Source: Sarcocystis neurona
Taxonomy: Eukaryota; Apicomplexa; Conoidasida; Eucoccidiorida; Sarcocystidae
DNA: 64,000 bases
Assembly: GCA_000727475.1 (NCBI GenBank)
Contig: KL647292.1
Coordinates: 1,329,186-1,393,185 of the forward strand
Reading direction: 5' to 3'
Below the pieces are notes generated by a model. That model worked only from the letters and a program-made list of their open reading frames with translations, was not told the origin of the DNA and did not search any database. This document shows positions 53,304-64,000 of this stretch, piece by piece. Position numbers and translations under genes: made by a program. Each line of letters opens with the position of its first letter. Position 1 is the first letter of the stretch.

Positions 53304-55446
53304 TTGCGTGCCCACGTGGGTGGGAGAATCTACAAGACCCGCTTTCTGCGTAAGTGTGTGTCTACCTGTTTGTGTTTGTCTTTCCCTCTTCTTTTCTGTT
53401 TTCTTCTCCTCACCAGTGTGAGGACACATATACGAAGGATAGTGCGAATTTTTCTTCTTGAGTTTGTTTGGACTGTTTCTCTGTACAGTTGGATATTCAG
53501 AGAAGTCAAAGCTTCCGCAGCCTCGCATTCTTCGTTTTCCTTGCGCTTTTCTGTGAGTGAGTGAACACAGGCCTCGCACGTCTTTCTTTATCTCGTGTCT
53601 GTGGAAACGCAGACCACCTCCGTCTTCTCTGCCAGCCCGCGGCGTATGTGTGTGTCTGTTCCTCTCTTCTTCTCTTTGCCTTTCGTAAAATACGCGTAGA
53701 CTTTTCGTACTTTTCTTCCTCGTGCGGGGTGTACGTACACCCCAGTCAGCGGAGACGCATTTCTCTGTAACTCTTGCGCGTCTCTTCCGTAAATCTCTCC
53801 CGTCCTTTCTGGTATGTTTACTACACACGCGAAGTGGAGATGTTTTTGTAGACGTAGATAACAAACAGCCTCAGATATTCGACTTCTTTAGAGTTTTGTA
53901 TGTGCTACGTGTTGCGTCCATACGAACTCTGCTACCAGCGGGACGTCGTCGTCCGTGCCTCTTCAGAGGCCACTGCCTGGGCTGCTTCCCTTCTGTCGTC
54001 CTGAGGAATAGCAACAGCACTGCCCAAGTGAAGAGCACCTTTCTTTTCCTTGTGTGGACGAATTCTGCTCTCTTTCGTGTAAAAGGAGAGCCACACGGGA
54101 CGACGAAAAGTGTAAGTATGTATGTGTGTATGTGTGTGTGTGTGTGCCCGCGCAGCGAGAGAGGGACGGGTCAACGATTCTGCTTGGCAGCGCTTGGTTG
54201 CGCGGTGTACGTACACCGCAGCGACGCAGAGCTGCAGCGACAGTCGACCAAGTGCCTGTGTTCGACTCAAACCGCTATTGTCTTCTTTTCCCGCCTTCAC
54301 AAGGGAAATAAAACCAGCTTTTCCTTGAGTTTGCAAAGTAAAGGATCTCGTCTCCCGGCCTCTGCTTCCCGCTTCCGCTCTTCTCGGGGAAACTTGCATC
54401 TTCGACTTCCGCGACTCCACACGCTCGTATGCGGAATTCTGCAACAGCGGCAGGAGGAGGAGGAGCGGCAGCGACTGCAGCAACAACAGCAGCAGCAGGA
54501 GAAGCAGCCCGCACCATTTCGCACGACGTTAGTAGCGGCAACTGCTGAAGAGCCAGCAGCGGCAAACGACACGGCATACCAGCGGCAGGAAGAGCTGCAA
54601 CAGCAACACTTTTTCAGCGGCCGCAGCACCAGGAGCAACTCCAGCAGGACCAGCAGCAACCACTGCGGGTCCAGGAGGCGAGTCGACGTTTGAAGCATGT
54701 GGGGCTGTCTTAAAGAAGTAGGAAGCAGTATAAATCTATAGCTAATAGGATGTGCGCGCTAATTCCTGGGTAAGGAAGGAGAAGCAGAGCTAGTTGCTGC
54801 TGCTTACTCCCATAGAGAGCAACTTCTTTAGGGTAGCGCAGCGGAAGAGGAACAAGGAGACGGAGGAGGAGGGGCAGCAGCGGCCGAAGCCGCAGCGATA
54901 CCGGCAGTAGCAGCAACATCGACAGCAGCTGCAGCGATACCGACGACAGCGGCAGCAATATCGACGACAGCAGCAGCGATACCGACAGCAGCAGCAACGA
55001 CACGGGCGGCAGCAGCAGCAGCAGCAACACCGGTGCAGCAGCAGCAGCGACACCAGCGAGAGCGGCAGCAGCGACATCGGTGCAACAGCAGCAGCAGAAG
55101 ACTCGTTGAGTTTGGGGATATGGAAGTGCTCGCATCATTCACGGACGGTAGCGCAGGCACTGCTGCTGCAACTGCTGCGTCTTCCTCCTTTTCGCTGGAG
55201 TCGAGACACACTCGAGAAACAGCAGCAGCAGCAGGCGAAGCGACTGCAGCAACAGCGGGGACCCAGGGCACCGCGCAGGGAAGGGCAGACGCCGCAGAAG
55301 ATGAAACAGCAGCAACAACAGCGGGAGACGAACATCAAAGAAACAGACAGCGGCACCAGCAGCCAAGGCTGCTGTACCGGTTCCCGACACTTGCCGAACT
55401 CGAGCGGCAGGCGGCCCGGCGCAGGTTCCACTTCCTTGACCGTGAG
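53304..55446 (+). CDS. multi-exon HAAR gene (exon limits partly resolved)
   Basis: Splice-like signals follow one another on the plus strand: a GTAAGTG donor at 53350 and, after a long pyrimidine tract, CTCACCAG at 53416 (67-bp intron). Further pyrimidine-rich acceptors lie near 53.5 and 54.3 kb. Coding-like sequence then reads LHTLVCGILQQRQEEEERQR with poly-Gln and TTLVAATAEEPAAANDTAYQ (54.4-54.7 kb). After a gap it resumes as an Ala/Thr/Ile region, ATG-containing LVEFGDMEVLASFTDGSAG, an Ala/Thr/Glu region and LLYRFPTLAELERQAARRRF-HFLDRE, ending at GAG|GTAAAC (55446). A minus frame over 53265-53864 (Arg/Lys-rich) is the main competitor. No family is recognised and the start is not found. Confidence 0.38.
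53726..53743. other. 18-bp perfect palindrome
   Basis: GGGGTGTACGTACACCCC equals its own reverse complement. Its 14-bp core GGTGTACGTACACC recurs at 54204-54217 and 22470-22483. Confidence 0.85.
54202..54219. other. 18-bp perfect palindrome
   Basis: GCGGTGTACGTACACCGC is self-complementary, has the same 14-bp core as the copy at 53726 (476 bp away) and shares flanks of type TGCG(G/C) and (C/G)CAG. Confidence 0.85.
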
Positions 55447-57780
55447 GTAAACAGAAGTGTTTCTCTACCTATGTAGAATTTCTCTACCTTCGCCGCTTAT
55501 GTCGAAGTAAGCAGAGGCTTTTTTTATCTGCCTCGAATTCCTGTACCTTCGCGACACGTCATTTATCGGCCCTTGCTGTTTGCGTAAGTCATCTTGGTGG
55601 CTCGACACACGTGTGGACATGTGCCCCGCCGATGTGCAGAAATTCGTCGTATATATACTTCCTGGTCAACTTCAGCAAATTGAAGGCGGCCCACTTATTC
55701 GTACAAGTGCGTGGCTGTCACGTGCGTACCTACGCGTGTCCCTCTGTATGTACGTACGCATTCATATAAGAAAGATCTATATATTTATATGTAATCCACC
55801 GTGATACACATCCATAAATATTGCGTCATATACAAATATATATATATATATTTGTGTACATTTGTTTACGGGCGAGTGTCCACAGATGTAGATTTAGAAA
55901 GAGAAAGACCTACAAGCTGGCGTCTCAAAGACGTACACATACGTATATATATATATATGTGGGCGCATGTGTTTCTCTCTCCCTGTAGACTCCCAATATT
56001 CATAAATATGGGGTCTAATATACGTAAATAGACGCAGGAGCCTGTGTGGGCAGAACGAAACAGAGAGAAGGACCTACACGCTGGTCGCTAACATGTGTAT
56101 GTATGGAGGTGCGTGTATATGTATGTGTGTAAGTATGTATCTATGTATCAATGTATCAGTGTACGTATATATGTATGTATGTATGTATGTATGGTTGTCT
56201 CTCTCCCTATATAGATATACACACACGTATATATATGTGTGCATGTGGGTGTGCACGTATGCTTGTCTCCCTCCCTACGTATATATATATATGTGTATGT
56301 AAATGCGTTTAGAATTTGCATACTGACCCCGTTTATATATATATATATGTATACAGCGTATATGTGTATATGTGAATGTATGTATATATACGCGTATATA
56401 CAAGTGGGTGAAGATAAACTTTCATCCATGCAGCGGGCAACAGCATGGAAGATGCCAGTATAAAGTCTCACAGAAATGACATGTTGTGGTACATACTTGG
56501 AGAGTGAAGAAGTGACAGAAAGTTGCCTGCGTCTGTCGAGACATGTTGCCCCTCTCCGTCTACCAGATGACTGGCGAGGAACACGTACAAACCCGTATCC
56601 GTTGTGTACATATATATATATATATATACGCACATATATATATATATATGCCTGGACCAGAATGACTAGATAGATGATTTATGTGTATGTGTAAGTTCTT
56701 GGCCACACCTACACCACTAAATACGTAGATGTGTATATCTACTGATTTCTACGTAAAAGATATATATATGTGTGTAGGGGGGACGTGGGTGGATGTACCG
56801 GTGTGTGCGCTTGCGTAGGAGTGGTAGTAGACGTGGCACGTGTACGTGCGGTCTACGTCTGTAACTCGATAAGTAAACCCTTTCGTGCAAAGGACTGTCT
56901 GCTGCTGTACACTCCAGCGCTGAAATCCTACATACATATATATACACATATGTGTTTGCGTATAAATATATGTGTAAATATATATATATATGTAAAGCAA
57001 CTCGTTGGCACACGTGTGTGTCCCTCGTTGTATAGTTTGAGAGGACACTCATCCTACTGCAGCAAATTGGTATTAAGCTCAGAGAAAGTAAAACTTGTGA
57101 ATTGCTAAAGTACTGCAATCTTAACGAGACGTAGAATCATGATACATAGGGAGAAATATATGCATATTCGGATGTATGTCTGCATATATATATATACAGA
57201 TACAGAACTCTGTTAACATGGAAGTGCATATTTAGAAAGACGAATAGACACAGATGCATAAATCTGAACGCGTAATATATACATGTATAGAGAGAGGGAG
57301 AGACTGGAATGTGTAGAAGACGTGTACGTACATCTACTTTTCTTCGCTTGTGGGCGGTGGAGAGCCAATAACGCATCCTTCACCTCTTGCATGTGTAGTG
57401 AAGAGATTTCTTTTTGCCGTTGATGTGAGGGGACTCTAGCCTACCGTGTGTCCCCTTCCACTCTTTTATCCAAAAGAGTACTGGCTTCTTCACACGAAGT
57501 TCTCCTTTCCACCTTTTTTTTCTTGTCCTCCATCGCGTGGTGGTGCCCTGTACTGTGTATCTACACTTTCTACGCGCGGGGAGCTTCTTCTTCGTCCCCT
57601 TCTTGTCTTTGCGTCTCTCGTGACTAGCTGTCATCGGTGAACGGTGTCGTGCAAGTGAAGCGTTGTTGCTGCTGTTTCTGTTGCATTTCCCTGGATATTC
57701 GTTCACGCGGTACCCGAAGTGTGTGTGCAGCTGTGTGGTGCGTGCATGTGTTCCTGCAGCTGGTGCCTTGCAGGCCGCTG
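55447..57780. other. spacer or introns with (TA)n/(GTAT)n repeats
   Basis: Microsatellite-dominated apart from unique stretches at 55.45-55.75, 56.4-56.6 and 57.3-57.7 kb. TATG/GTAT arrays occur at 56.09-56.2 kb. No recognisable gene. Confidence 0.5.
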
Positions 57781-57786
57781 GTAAAA

Positions 57787-57948
57787 ATGTTCGGCTTCGC
57801 CTTTCTTTCCCCCACGGCGCAGGAAGAATTTACAAGAAAACTCCGACCGAACGTGGTACGTCTCGCTTTCACAGCGGCAGCAGCGCGCGAACAGCAGCAA
57901 CAACGGCAGCAGCAGGAAACGGAGCCGCACCTGCGGAAGCGTAGGTAA
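57787..57948 (+). CDS. small exon candidate of ambiguous frame
   Basis: After two acceptor-like CAG sites (TTCCTGCAG, CCTTGCAG), ATG 57787 opens MFGFAFLSPTAQEEFTRKL then RPNVVRLAFTAAAAREQQQQ, ending TAA at 57946. The adjacent frame reads GKNVRLRLSFPHGAGRIYKK, equally protein-like, and GTACGT after AACGTG could be a donor. Frame and function are undecided. Confidence 0.22.
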   Translation: MFGFAFLSPTAQEEFTRKLRPNVVRLAFTAAAAREQQQQRQQQETEPHLRKRR

Positions 57949-58918
57949 CTCGCCAGCAGCAAACGGAGGAGAGGGGGAGCAGCCGGCAACGGGATGAGGA
58001 CGAGGAGGAACAGCAGCAGCAGGGAAGTCGCAGAAGGAAGGCTAAACCTTTAGCAACAGGCACCGAGAACGGAGAGGGTGGCAAAACAGCGGAAGTGCCG
58101 GCAACGGCAGCAGCGCAGGCAGGGAAGCCGAGACAGGTGCGGCGTGGCAATAGCAGCAGCAGGCACATGGGGGGAGTCAGCGTCACAAGCAGGAGCGCAG
58201 CGGCGGTAGTGGCAGCAGCAGCGGCTTTACCTCTCAGTCTCAAGGCAGCAGCAGCAGCGAAGGGTCGAAAATTCAGGAGGTAGGCGCCGGAGAAACGTTG
58301 CCTCACGAGCAGGGAAAGGTCTTTTTCTCTACTCTACGACCCTGGCAGTGTGTGTGTCTACGCAAAGCGCTGCCTACCTGCTCAACTGTTGGAGTAGCAC
58401 TTTACACACGCTTAACAATAACAGACCTGTGTATTGCAGGAGCAAAATGACGCACCTATTTCTATCTAGGAAATATGTGCGCCTGATTCTCTGCAACTAC
58501 GGGACGTATGTTTACACGCGCAGACTTGCCTCATAATATCTAGTTTGTCCTGAACTGCTCCTGCTATTGCTGCGTGTCACTTTTAGATTCGCAAAAATTC
58601 CAGCGTACTGCAGTGCCCCCCATAGGCGTTTCCCGTGTCTCTGCTTTCATCCTGCAGCTGCTGCTGCACTTGCACGCGGTGACCCTTGCTGCTGCGCTGT
58701 GGCCGGTGCTGCGGTGACGCTGCCGATGTGCTGCTTCTGCGTCTCCCGCTCTGCGGCGGCTGCCGCCTCTCCCTACGACTGGTGCTGCCGTCGCTCCTGC
58801 TTTGCACCCCGCTGCTGTGGCGGTGCACCTGTTGCTTTTTCCTCCGGCTGCCGCCGCCTCCCTCTCCTCCTCGATGATGCTGTTGCTGTCTTGCTGCCCT
58901 CTGCTGAGTGGCCTGCAG

Positions 58919-59112
58919 CTGTTGCCTGCAGACGAGTTGCAGCTGCCGCTCTTCCAAGCGCAGTTTCTCGCAAAAGCAGGGAAAGTGAAAATGTTTTTCC
59001 CGTCCTTTTACAACAACGCCATCGCTGACGCACTCTCGAAAGACGCTCTTAGCGTGGACGTGAACAGACATTCGCAGCTCTTCTTCGCTCTGGGTCTGCA
59101 CCTCTGTTCGCT
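58919..59112 (+). CDS. PSF3: GINS complex subunit PSF3, internal exon
   Basis: GINS is the four-subunit complex that joins CDC45 and MCM2-7 to form the replicative helicase. The exon begins after GGCCTGCAG (58918; a second possible acceptor ends at 58931) and ends at a consensus GTAAGT donor (59113). It reads LLPADELQLPLFQAQFLAKA, GKVKMFFPSFYNNAIADAL and SKDALSVDVNRHSQLFFALG, then LHLCSL. This follows the PSF3 core: the ELPLW..A..L start, V....P..Y, AL..D...VD and the F(F/Y).(L/F)G...L end (human: ELPLWLAKGL ... VVDL ... HFYGFG). Only this core was found; N- and C-terminal exons were not identified. The opposite strand is also open (222 codons, Gln/Arg-rich) but is taken as a shadow. Confidence 0.6.
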
Positions 59113-60249
59113 GTAAGTTCCCTCGGCCACACGCAACTTCATGCCCGCGCAGGTGGAAAGCGAACACAGAGCCGCAGCTACGCATATTCGGCGTCGGCAC
59201 GCAGAAGAGTTCGGCGTGTAAAATTGCTTTTCTTTCACACGACAGATGCACGGCTCCATACGCGTATGTGCGCGCACGGCTTCCGCACCATGTACATGCG
59301 TCGCTGTGGACGAGGTCGTCTGCTCAAGGCTTCTCGAAGGGCGCGGAAAGTGAAGATCCAGTCTGTGTGGACTGTTCTGCAGGGCGTTGTAGCGTAGACG
59401 CATTAGCCAGGAAATCTGTTTCTGCGTGTTGAAAGAAAGTCGTACACACACGACCGAAACACCCATTCTCTTTGGCAGTGGCATCTTCTCTTCCCACGCT
59501 TGTGAGATGGACACGCCGTTAGTCAAAGCACGCATGGGAAACTGCCGCATATATATATGGGGTATTTATCTTTCTACATATATCTATCTGTATATGGGGT
59601 ACCCGTCTTCGTACGTGTATCTCTGTACGTATGTGGGGAGCTCACATGCATTGTACGTGGGGTACCCATCCTACTACCTATGTCTATATACGCGCATGGC
59701 GAGCTCACACACGTCGTGTACGAGGTAGCTGTCTTTCCACGTATCTCTTTATACACTTACGTGGGAAAGTCGCAGACATTCTCCGCGAGATATACATCTT
59801 TCAACGCGAATATACGTATCTGGGTATGAGTGTGAGGTACGCATCCTAGTACGTAAAAGTATATTGTTGTATGGGGAGCTCACTTACATTGTCTACGGGG
59901 TAGCTTTCCTTCCACTTATATCAAGGTGTGTATGTGCGGTGAGCTCACGCTCATGGTATATGGATTACCCGTCTTTCTTCCACGTATGTCGAGATGTGTA
60001 TACGGGAAGAGCTGACGTAGACATGCTGCACGTACTTCACCGGTCGGGATGTCTTTATATACGCGTCCGTATTAATTTCATCGCTTCGATATCGAAGAGC
60101 CGGCGAGCCTATTCGGGGTTTTAAAGCTACTTTCTTTTCTTCCCCGGTATACGCGCCACACGTGAGCTTGCCAGACTCAACGGGGAAGTCCGCGTTCACA
60201 CAAGTGGAGGCAGCGTATATAGTTCGTACACGCCTGTTGTATGTGGATG
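59113..60249. other. region downstream of the PSF3 exon
   Basis: CGCGCAG at 59152 could end a 40-bp intron and would leave the frame open for about 95 codons (starting WKANTEPQLRIFGVGTQK), but this does not resemble the PSF3 C-terminus. 59.55-60.0 kb contains four or five diverged copies of a roughly 90-100 bp unit with TGGGG(T/A)(A/G).C, CTCAC and CGTCTT/GTCTTTC landmarks. No further gene recognised. Confidence 0.4.
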
Positions 60250-60483
60250 CCTTGCGGCAGTCCCCCAACGACAGCTGCTGGTGTGGCTGCTGCTGCTGGT
60301 GGTAGCGTTGCTGCTTGGACTGCTGCCGTTTCGCCGCATGCTCGTGCTGTTGCTGCCGTTTTTGGTGCTGCCGCTTTGAAATTGCTGGTGCCTAAATGCC
60401 AGAGAGACTGCCACTTTGTTCGCGTAGGAAAAGTGTGCTGCATCACTTTGGGAGTGCGACTCTCAGTCTTTGACGTGAAGTGA
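60250..60483 (+). CDS. Ala-rich terminal exon candidate
   Basis: Open plus frame to TGA at 60481-60483, reading GSPPTTAAGVAAAAGGSVAA, then AVSPHARAVAAVFGAAALKL and LVPKCQRDCHFVRVGKVCCI. GCT/GCC codons predominate. The minus strand mirrors it with another open frame (60584-60177), so strand is not certain. It could be the last exon of the PSF3 gene or a separate gene; no domain supports either. Confidence 0.27.
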   Translation, partial: PCGSPPTTAAGVAAAAGGSVAAWTAAVSPHARAVAAVFGAAALKLLVPKCQRDCHFVRVGKVCCITLGVRLSVFDVK

Positions 60484-63400
60484 AAGGAGAAGAACATTTT
60501 TGACGAAAGAGAAATGGGGCAGGGACTTTGTTGCGTCCGGGGGAAAGGGCTCACAGCGCTGTCATGGAGGAGGGAGCCAGTCACGTTTCATGCGTAAATG
60601 AAAATGCTCTTCTCTTGATGTAGACGTGGGGCTGCACAAGAAGGTTTTCTCTTCCCGGAGAAAAAAGCTCTTCACGCACGGTTCAGACTGGCGTTCGTGA
60701 AGCTGGCTACAGCAGCTTTCTTGGAGTGACAGAAGGTTAGCAGTAGCTTGCGTAGAAGAAGAGTAACTGGGTAGTCGTCGAATAGGAAGGCAGCGCGCGT
60801 GATGCAAAGGCAGCGCAGCAACTCCTCTTGAAGTAGTAAAAGGATAAGTATGCAGGCAGCCGTCCGTGCCTGCCGCAGAAGTGTGTTATTGTTTTAACGA
60901 AAGAGACGCGCATTGTTGTTCTATAACGAGTCGAGAGAACTTTAACGTTTTCACACCGTCACAGAGTGTGTGTGGCGGTACGGATAATTTTTGCAAGACA
61001 ACAGATTGTCGAAGGGCGTGCATGCAGTATCTGTCCTGACTCTCGGTTTGACTAGTCAATGTGTTTTTTGCCTGTCCTCCGGCATGGTTGTTATGTCACT
61101 GCCTCGCAAGGTCTCGCGTTATCTCTAGCTGGCGCGACAAGTCGTGTACTCACCTGCCTTCTAGCGCTGCTGCTACCTAGCCAGAGGCAATCGATGTGCG
61201 ACTGGTGTTGCTGTTGCTGATCTTCTGTTGCTGCTGCGGACACTGTGTCTGCCACCGCGCTCTGAAAACTCCGTCACGGGGCTGGTGTTGCTACCTGTGC
61301 TTGTTTTCTGCTGTCGTTGGTGCTTCTGCCCCTACTCCAGACTGAGTCGCTTTGACTGGCCAGTAGACCACTTAGAGGGGACGTTGAGAAAAGCGCAGCA
61401 CGAGCGCCGATTGCACATTCTTACACACCACCGGGTGCTGGACCGCGTGTTCTTGAGTCGTCTTACCTTCCCGGAAAAATGTAGTAAGCTCAGGAGGAGA
61501 AGAAGATGCAGCGACACTTTTTGTGTTTTCTAGGTTTTGTCTTCTTGGTGCTACACTGGCGTGCGACGTCACCAGATGCGCTTGACTATTTGTCAAACAC
61601 GTCTTGCGTTTGCTGAATATGTCTACTCCACCTGCGTCATTTACGAGCGTACAAGTATAGGCCTGAGGGCTCATCCCTGCAGCACACTTGAGTATCTGTG
61701 CATAAGCACATGTCTGCCACCTGGACAAGGTGCCTTCACATTGTCTGCACGGTGCAGCGCCCAGTTTACCTTCCCGTGCCACTTGCTGTGTTCCGCTGGG
61801 GAAGGGACCGCCGGCGAGGAAAAGCAAACTGGACTGCTGGACGATCGACTTGTCGACGCACTTCTTGGACATCCAGCTTCCGCTGGAGATTCTCTCACCA
61901 CCTGTTGCACAAGCGCGTGCTGTTCCCTCCGTTACCGGCTCTCAGATATCTAGCCGTAACACGTCTCTAGCGATTGCAGCCTACTTGTTTTCGTTCTGCG
62001 TCGAAACTGGAATGCGCTTGTACGGTTGTGTGCACCGCTATCAAGAAACACTTTTGCTATGTGCACTTGTGTGTTTGTGAACTCGGGCGAGTGATTAGCA
62101 CGTTGTAGATTTCCACTAGAGTATTCAGTAGACTCTGACGTAGAGTGAGGGTTTTTATAAGCCGTGCTTTAGTTAGTTCCTCCTGCTTTTTATTCATACA
62201 AGCGCTGCCGTCACAGGGATGGTCGCGATCAAGTCACACTCTGACTTAGATGCGCATAGTCACGCACGCTCATTAGGAGGCCCCCCTTGGCTCTGAAGGA
62301 AAACTGCGCCGGTAAATGTAGTCAAGCGTATCTGTGCGTTTCCTTTTTAAAACTCGCGCGTGTAATTTTATGCACTGTTGCTCTCTGAGCCTCCCTCCGG
62401 TTATAGTTGTACATATATATATATGTATAAATCTATGTAGTATTGTGATGCGTGTATGTGTATACCGTCTGAGCTGGATGTACACACGAATTAGCTTCCT
62501 ATTTATTATCTGCACAGAAGCACACTGCGCACGGCATCTCAATAGCATGTAGATGTGGGAGCACCTCTTCATATAGGGAGCCCTCTACATCTACACCTAT
62601 GCGTATACATATATAAGGGCGACTACGTACTCACCGGTGTCTGTCTTGTTCCACCACTTTTTTTTTGACCTTATGCGCGTCGAGCGTACACGCGTGCGAC
62701 TGCACGCTTCCAGAGCTTTTCTCTTGTGCTGTGCAGTTTATTTGGAGTTGCAACAAGCGGCCCTGCAGTCGGCGTTGGGAGGAATGCCTTTCGCCGCCTA
62801 GCGCCGTGAAAGTGTGAGTGCAGCGCCGCCACATTATGTGCTCCTGGAGAGCACGACAGGCAGCGTTGACCTGCTCACAAAGAAGCGGAACGGTGAAACT
62901 CGCAGAAGTGGGACTGCGGCAGTAGGCAGAAGGCTTTTCTGACCTCTACGTTTCCGTGTAGCCGACGCACTGTTATTTGCAACGCTTCATTAAGACTTGC
63001 GCACCACCTGTCTCACAAAAGGGCGTAACCGCTCCTAGACGGAGGCCTCGGAGACAACGTCGTCCGCGTTGCATTCACTTGGTCGGAGGTAAATGTGGCA
63101 AAGACGGAGACGAAGAATTCGGTGTTTCGTAGTCGGGAACGGCGGCAATATCATGTGGTCGGACAACAAGTGGGAGCAACACGAAGTACACGAACATTTA
63201 AAACACAATCTCCACCGCGCGCTGGATGTTAAATTTTACTGCGATACAACTTTTTGTTTACAGTTGTAGATATGAGACGGCCTGCAGGTGTCATAAAGCG
63301 CCGTACGAAGTATCTTGCAGCTCTCAATCGTAACCGCGTGACTTGCAGTACAGCTGCCTGCATCGAGTCATGACGCGATGCGGAAACTGTAAACGTTCAC

Positions 63401-64000
63401 AAATTAGCGACGGCGATACGTCTCGCAGATTCCGTTGCATCGACGTAACAAACAAACTGCAGTCACCGACTAGGGATACTCGTGTACGTCCGAGGGGAGA
63501 AGATTTGTTCCTTCCACACAACGGCATTTGTCGTCCCAAATCAGAAACTGCTTCTTATCGTCGCGATGCATGATTTCTCATTGACACACCCGAGTACATG
63601 TGGCCGGCAGCTGTTGACTGCGCAGTTGCCACGTGCGTCCTTCATACGAGCTTTAAATGGTACAGCCAACGTGCAGGCGAAAGCCTGCTGTGGGCCACAC
63701 GGCGCGTGACACAGGGTGAATCCCATCGGTTTCGCACACTTGTTGGCGTTTGTGTCTTTCAACTACTCAGTTGGTCTGCCTGAGGGCCAATTTTACTGCA
63801 CAGCTACTGGGCGCCAGTAAATGGCGGTCCGTCAGCAGGGGCGTCCAATTATTTCTCACTCTTATGTCATTTTTCCGCTCTCTTGTGTCCTGGTGTCTGA
63901 ACACTTGTTTTCTCATATAAATCTCTGTCGAAGTGTCGCGAGCGCTGAAGTCGTTTGTGTTCGTAGACGCTGCCGTGCAAATGCACGTACAAGTACCCAC
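60484..64000. other. repeat-poor end of window, no recognised gene
   Basis: Little repeat sequence except a short TATA patch at 62.41 kb. Frames of 60-165 codons occur on both strands (plus 61228-61533 reading DWPVDHLEGTLRKAQHERRL; minus 61372-61872; plus 61730-62080) without family motifs. 63.0-64.0 kb is unique sequence with only short frames. Confidence 0.4.

Noticed and set aside
53304..57900. Paralogous exons sharing a GRIYK-like peptide at 53.33 and 57.83 kb
   Set aside because: Similarity is about 20 bp with mismatches, in an undecided frame; too weak to claim duplication.
58583..59251. 222-codon minus ORF with Gln/Arg-rich sequence
   Set aside because: It covers the PSF3 exon, whose plus-strand family motifs and GTAAGT donor are stronger.
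1..64000. tRNA, rRNA, CRISPR arrays and telomere-type repeats
   Set aside because: The GTTCGA-type B-box hits I checked lacked a matching A box; no rRNA-like blocks; tandem repeats have no spacer/repeat structure; no TTTAGGG-type runs.

Overview
The window reads as nuclear DNA of a coccidian apicomplexan, most likely an Eimeria-type genome. The evidence is long in-frame CAG/GCT triplet tracts giving poly-Ala, poly-Gln, poly-Ser and poly-Leu runs in exons (homopolymeric amino-acid repeats, HAARs), (TA)n, (CA)n and (GATA/GACA)n tracts in introns and spacers, GT-AG introns, and WGAGACG plus TGCATGC motifs of the kind described in coccidian promoters. Species cannot be fixed by reading alone. I see no tRNA, rRNA, CRISPR, transposase or telomere repeat.

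Layout. 0-16.5 kb is mostly spacer built of degenerate tandem repeats, with isolated triplet-rich coding islands at 6.5, 7.8-8.3, 11.2-12.7 and 13.1-14.1 kb. 16.6-24.2 kb (minus) is one very long open frame, about 2,540 residues, with an HRDC-like segment near its end. 26.5-29.1 kb (minus) is a second long HAAR protein with a possible BRCT-like edge. 29-32 kb (plus) is a HAAR gene in several frames whose reading is mirrored on the other strand. 32.2 kb and 25.3 kb carry clusters of promoter-type motifs. 33.5-35.0 kb holds short plus-strand coding pieces. 35-38.4 kb is nearly repeat-free and has no recognised gene. 39.3-47.3 kb (plus) holds the two best-identified genes: DPH3 (CSL zinc finger, diphthamide pathway) and an IWR1-family gene (RNA polymerase II nuclear import) with a 2-kb intron. 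48-64 kb is mainly repeat-poor, with a HAAR gene at about 53.3-55.4 kb, a GINS subunit PSF3 exon at 58.9-59.1 kb, and several small exon candidates.

Functionally the recognised genes are ordinary housekeeping functions (translation-factor modification, Pol II assembly/import, DNA replication) inflated by repeat insertions. There is no evidence of a pathway cluster. The most unusual features are a DPH3 zinc finger split by a HAAR insertion of roughly 110 residues, a 52-bp repeat translated through all three frames, a tandem duplication across the IWR1 stop codon, and mirrored bidirectional alanine-rich frames.

Limits: triplet tracts keep several frames on both strands open, so strand and exon limits of the HAAR-only calls are uncertain. 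Only DPH3, IWR1 and PSF3 rest on family motifs with good support.
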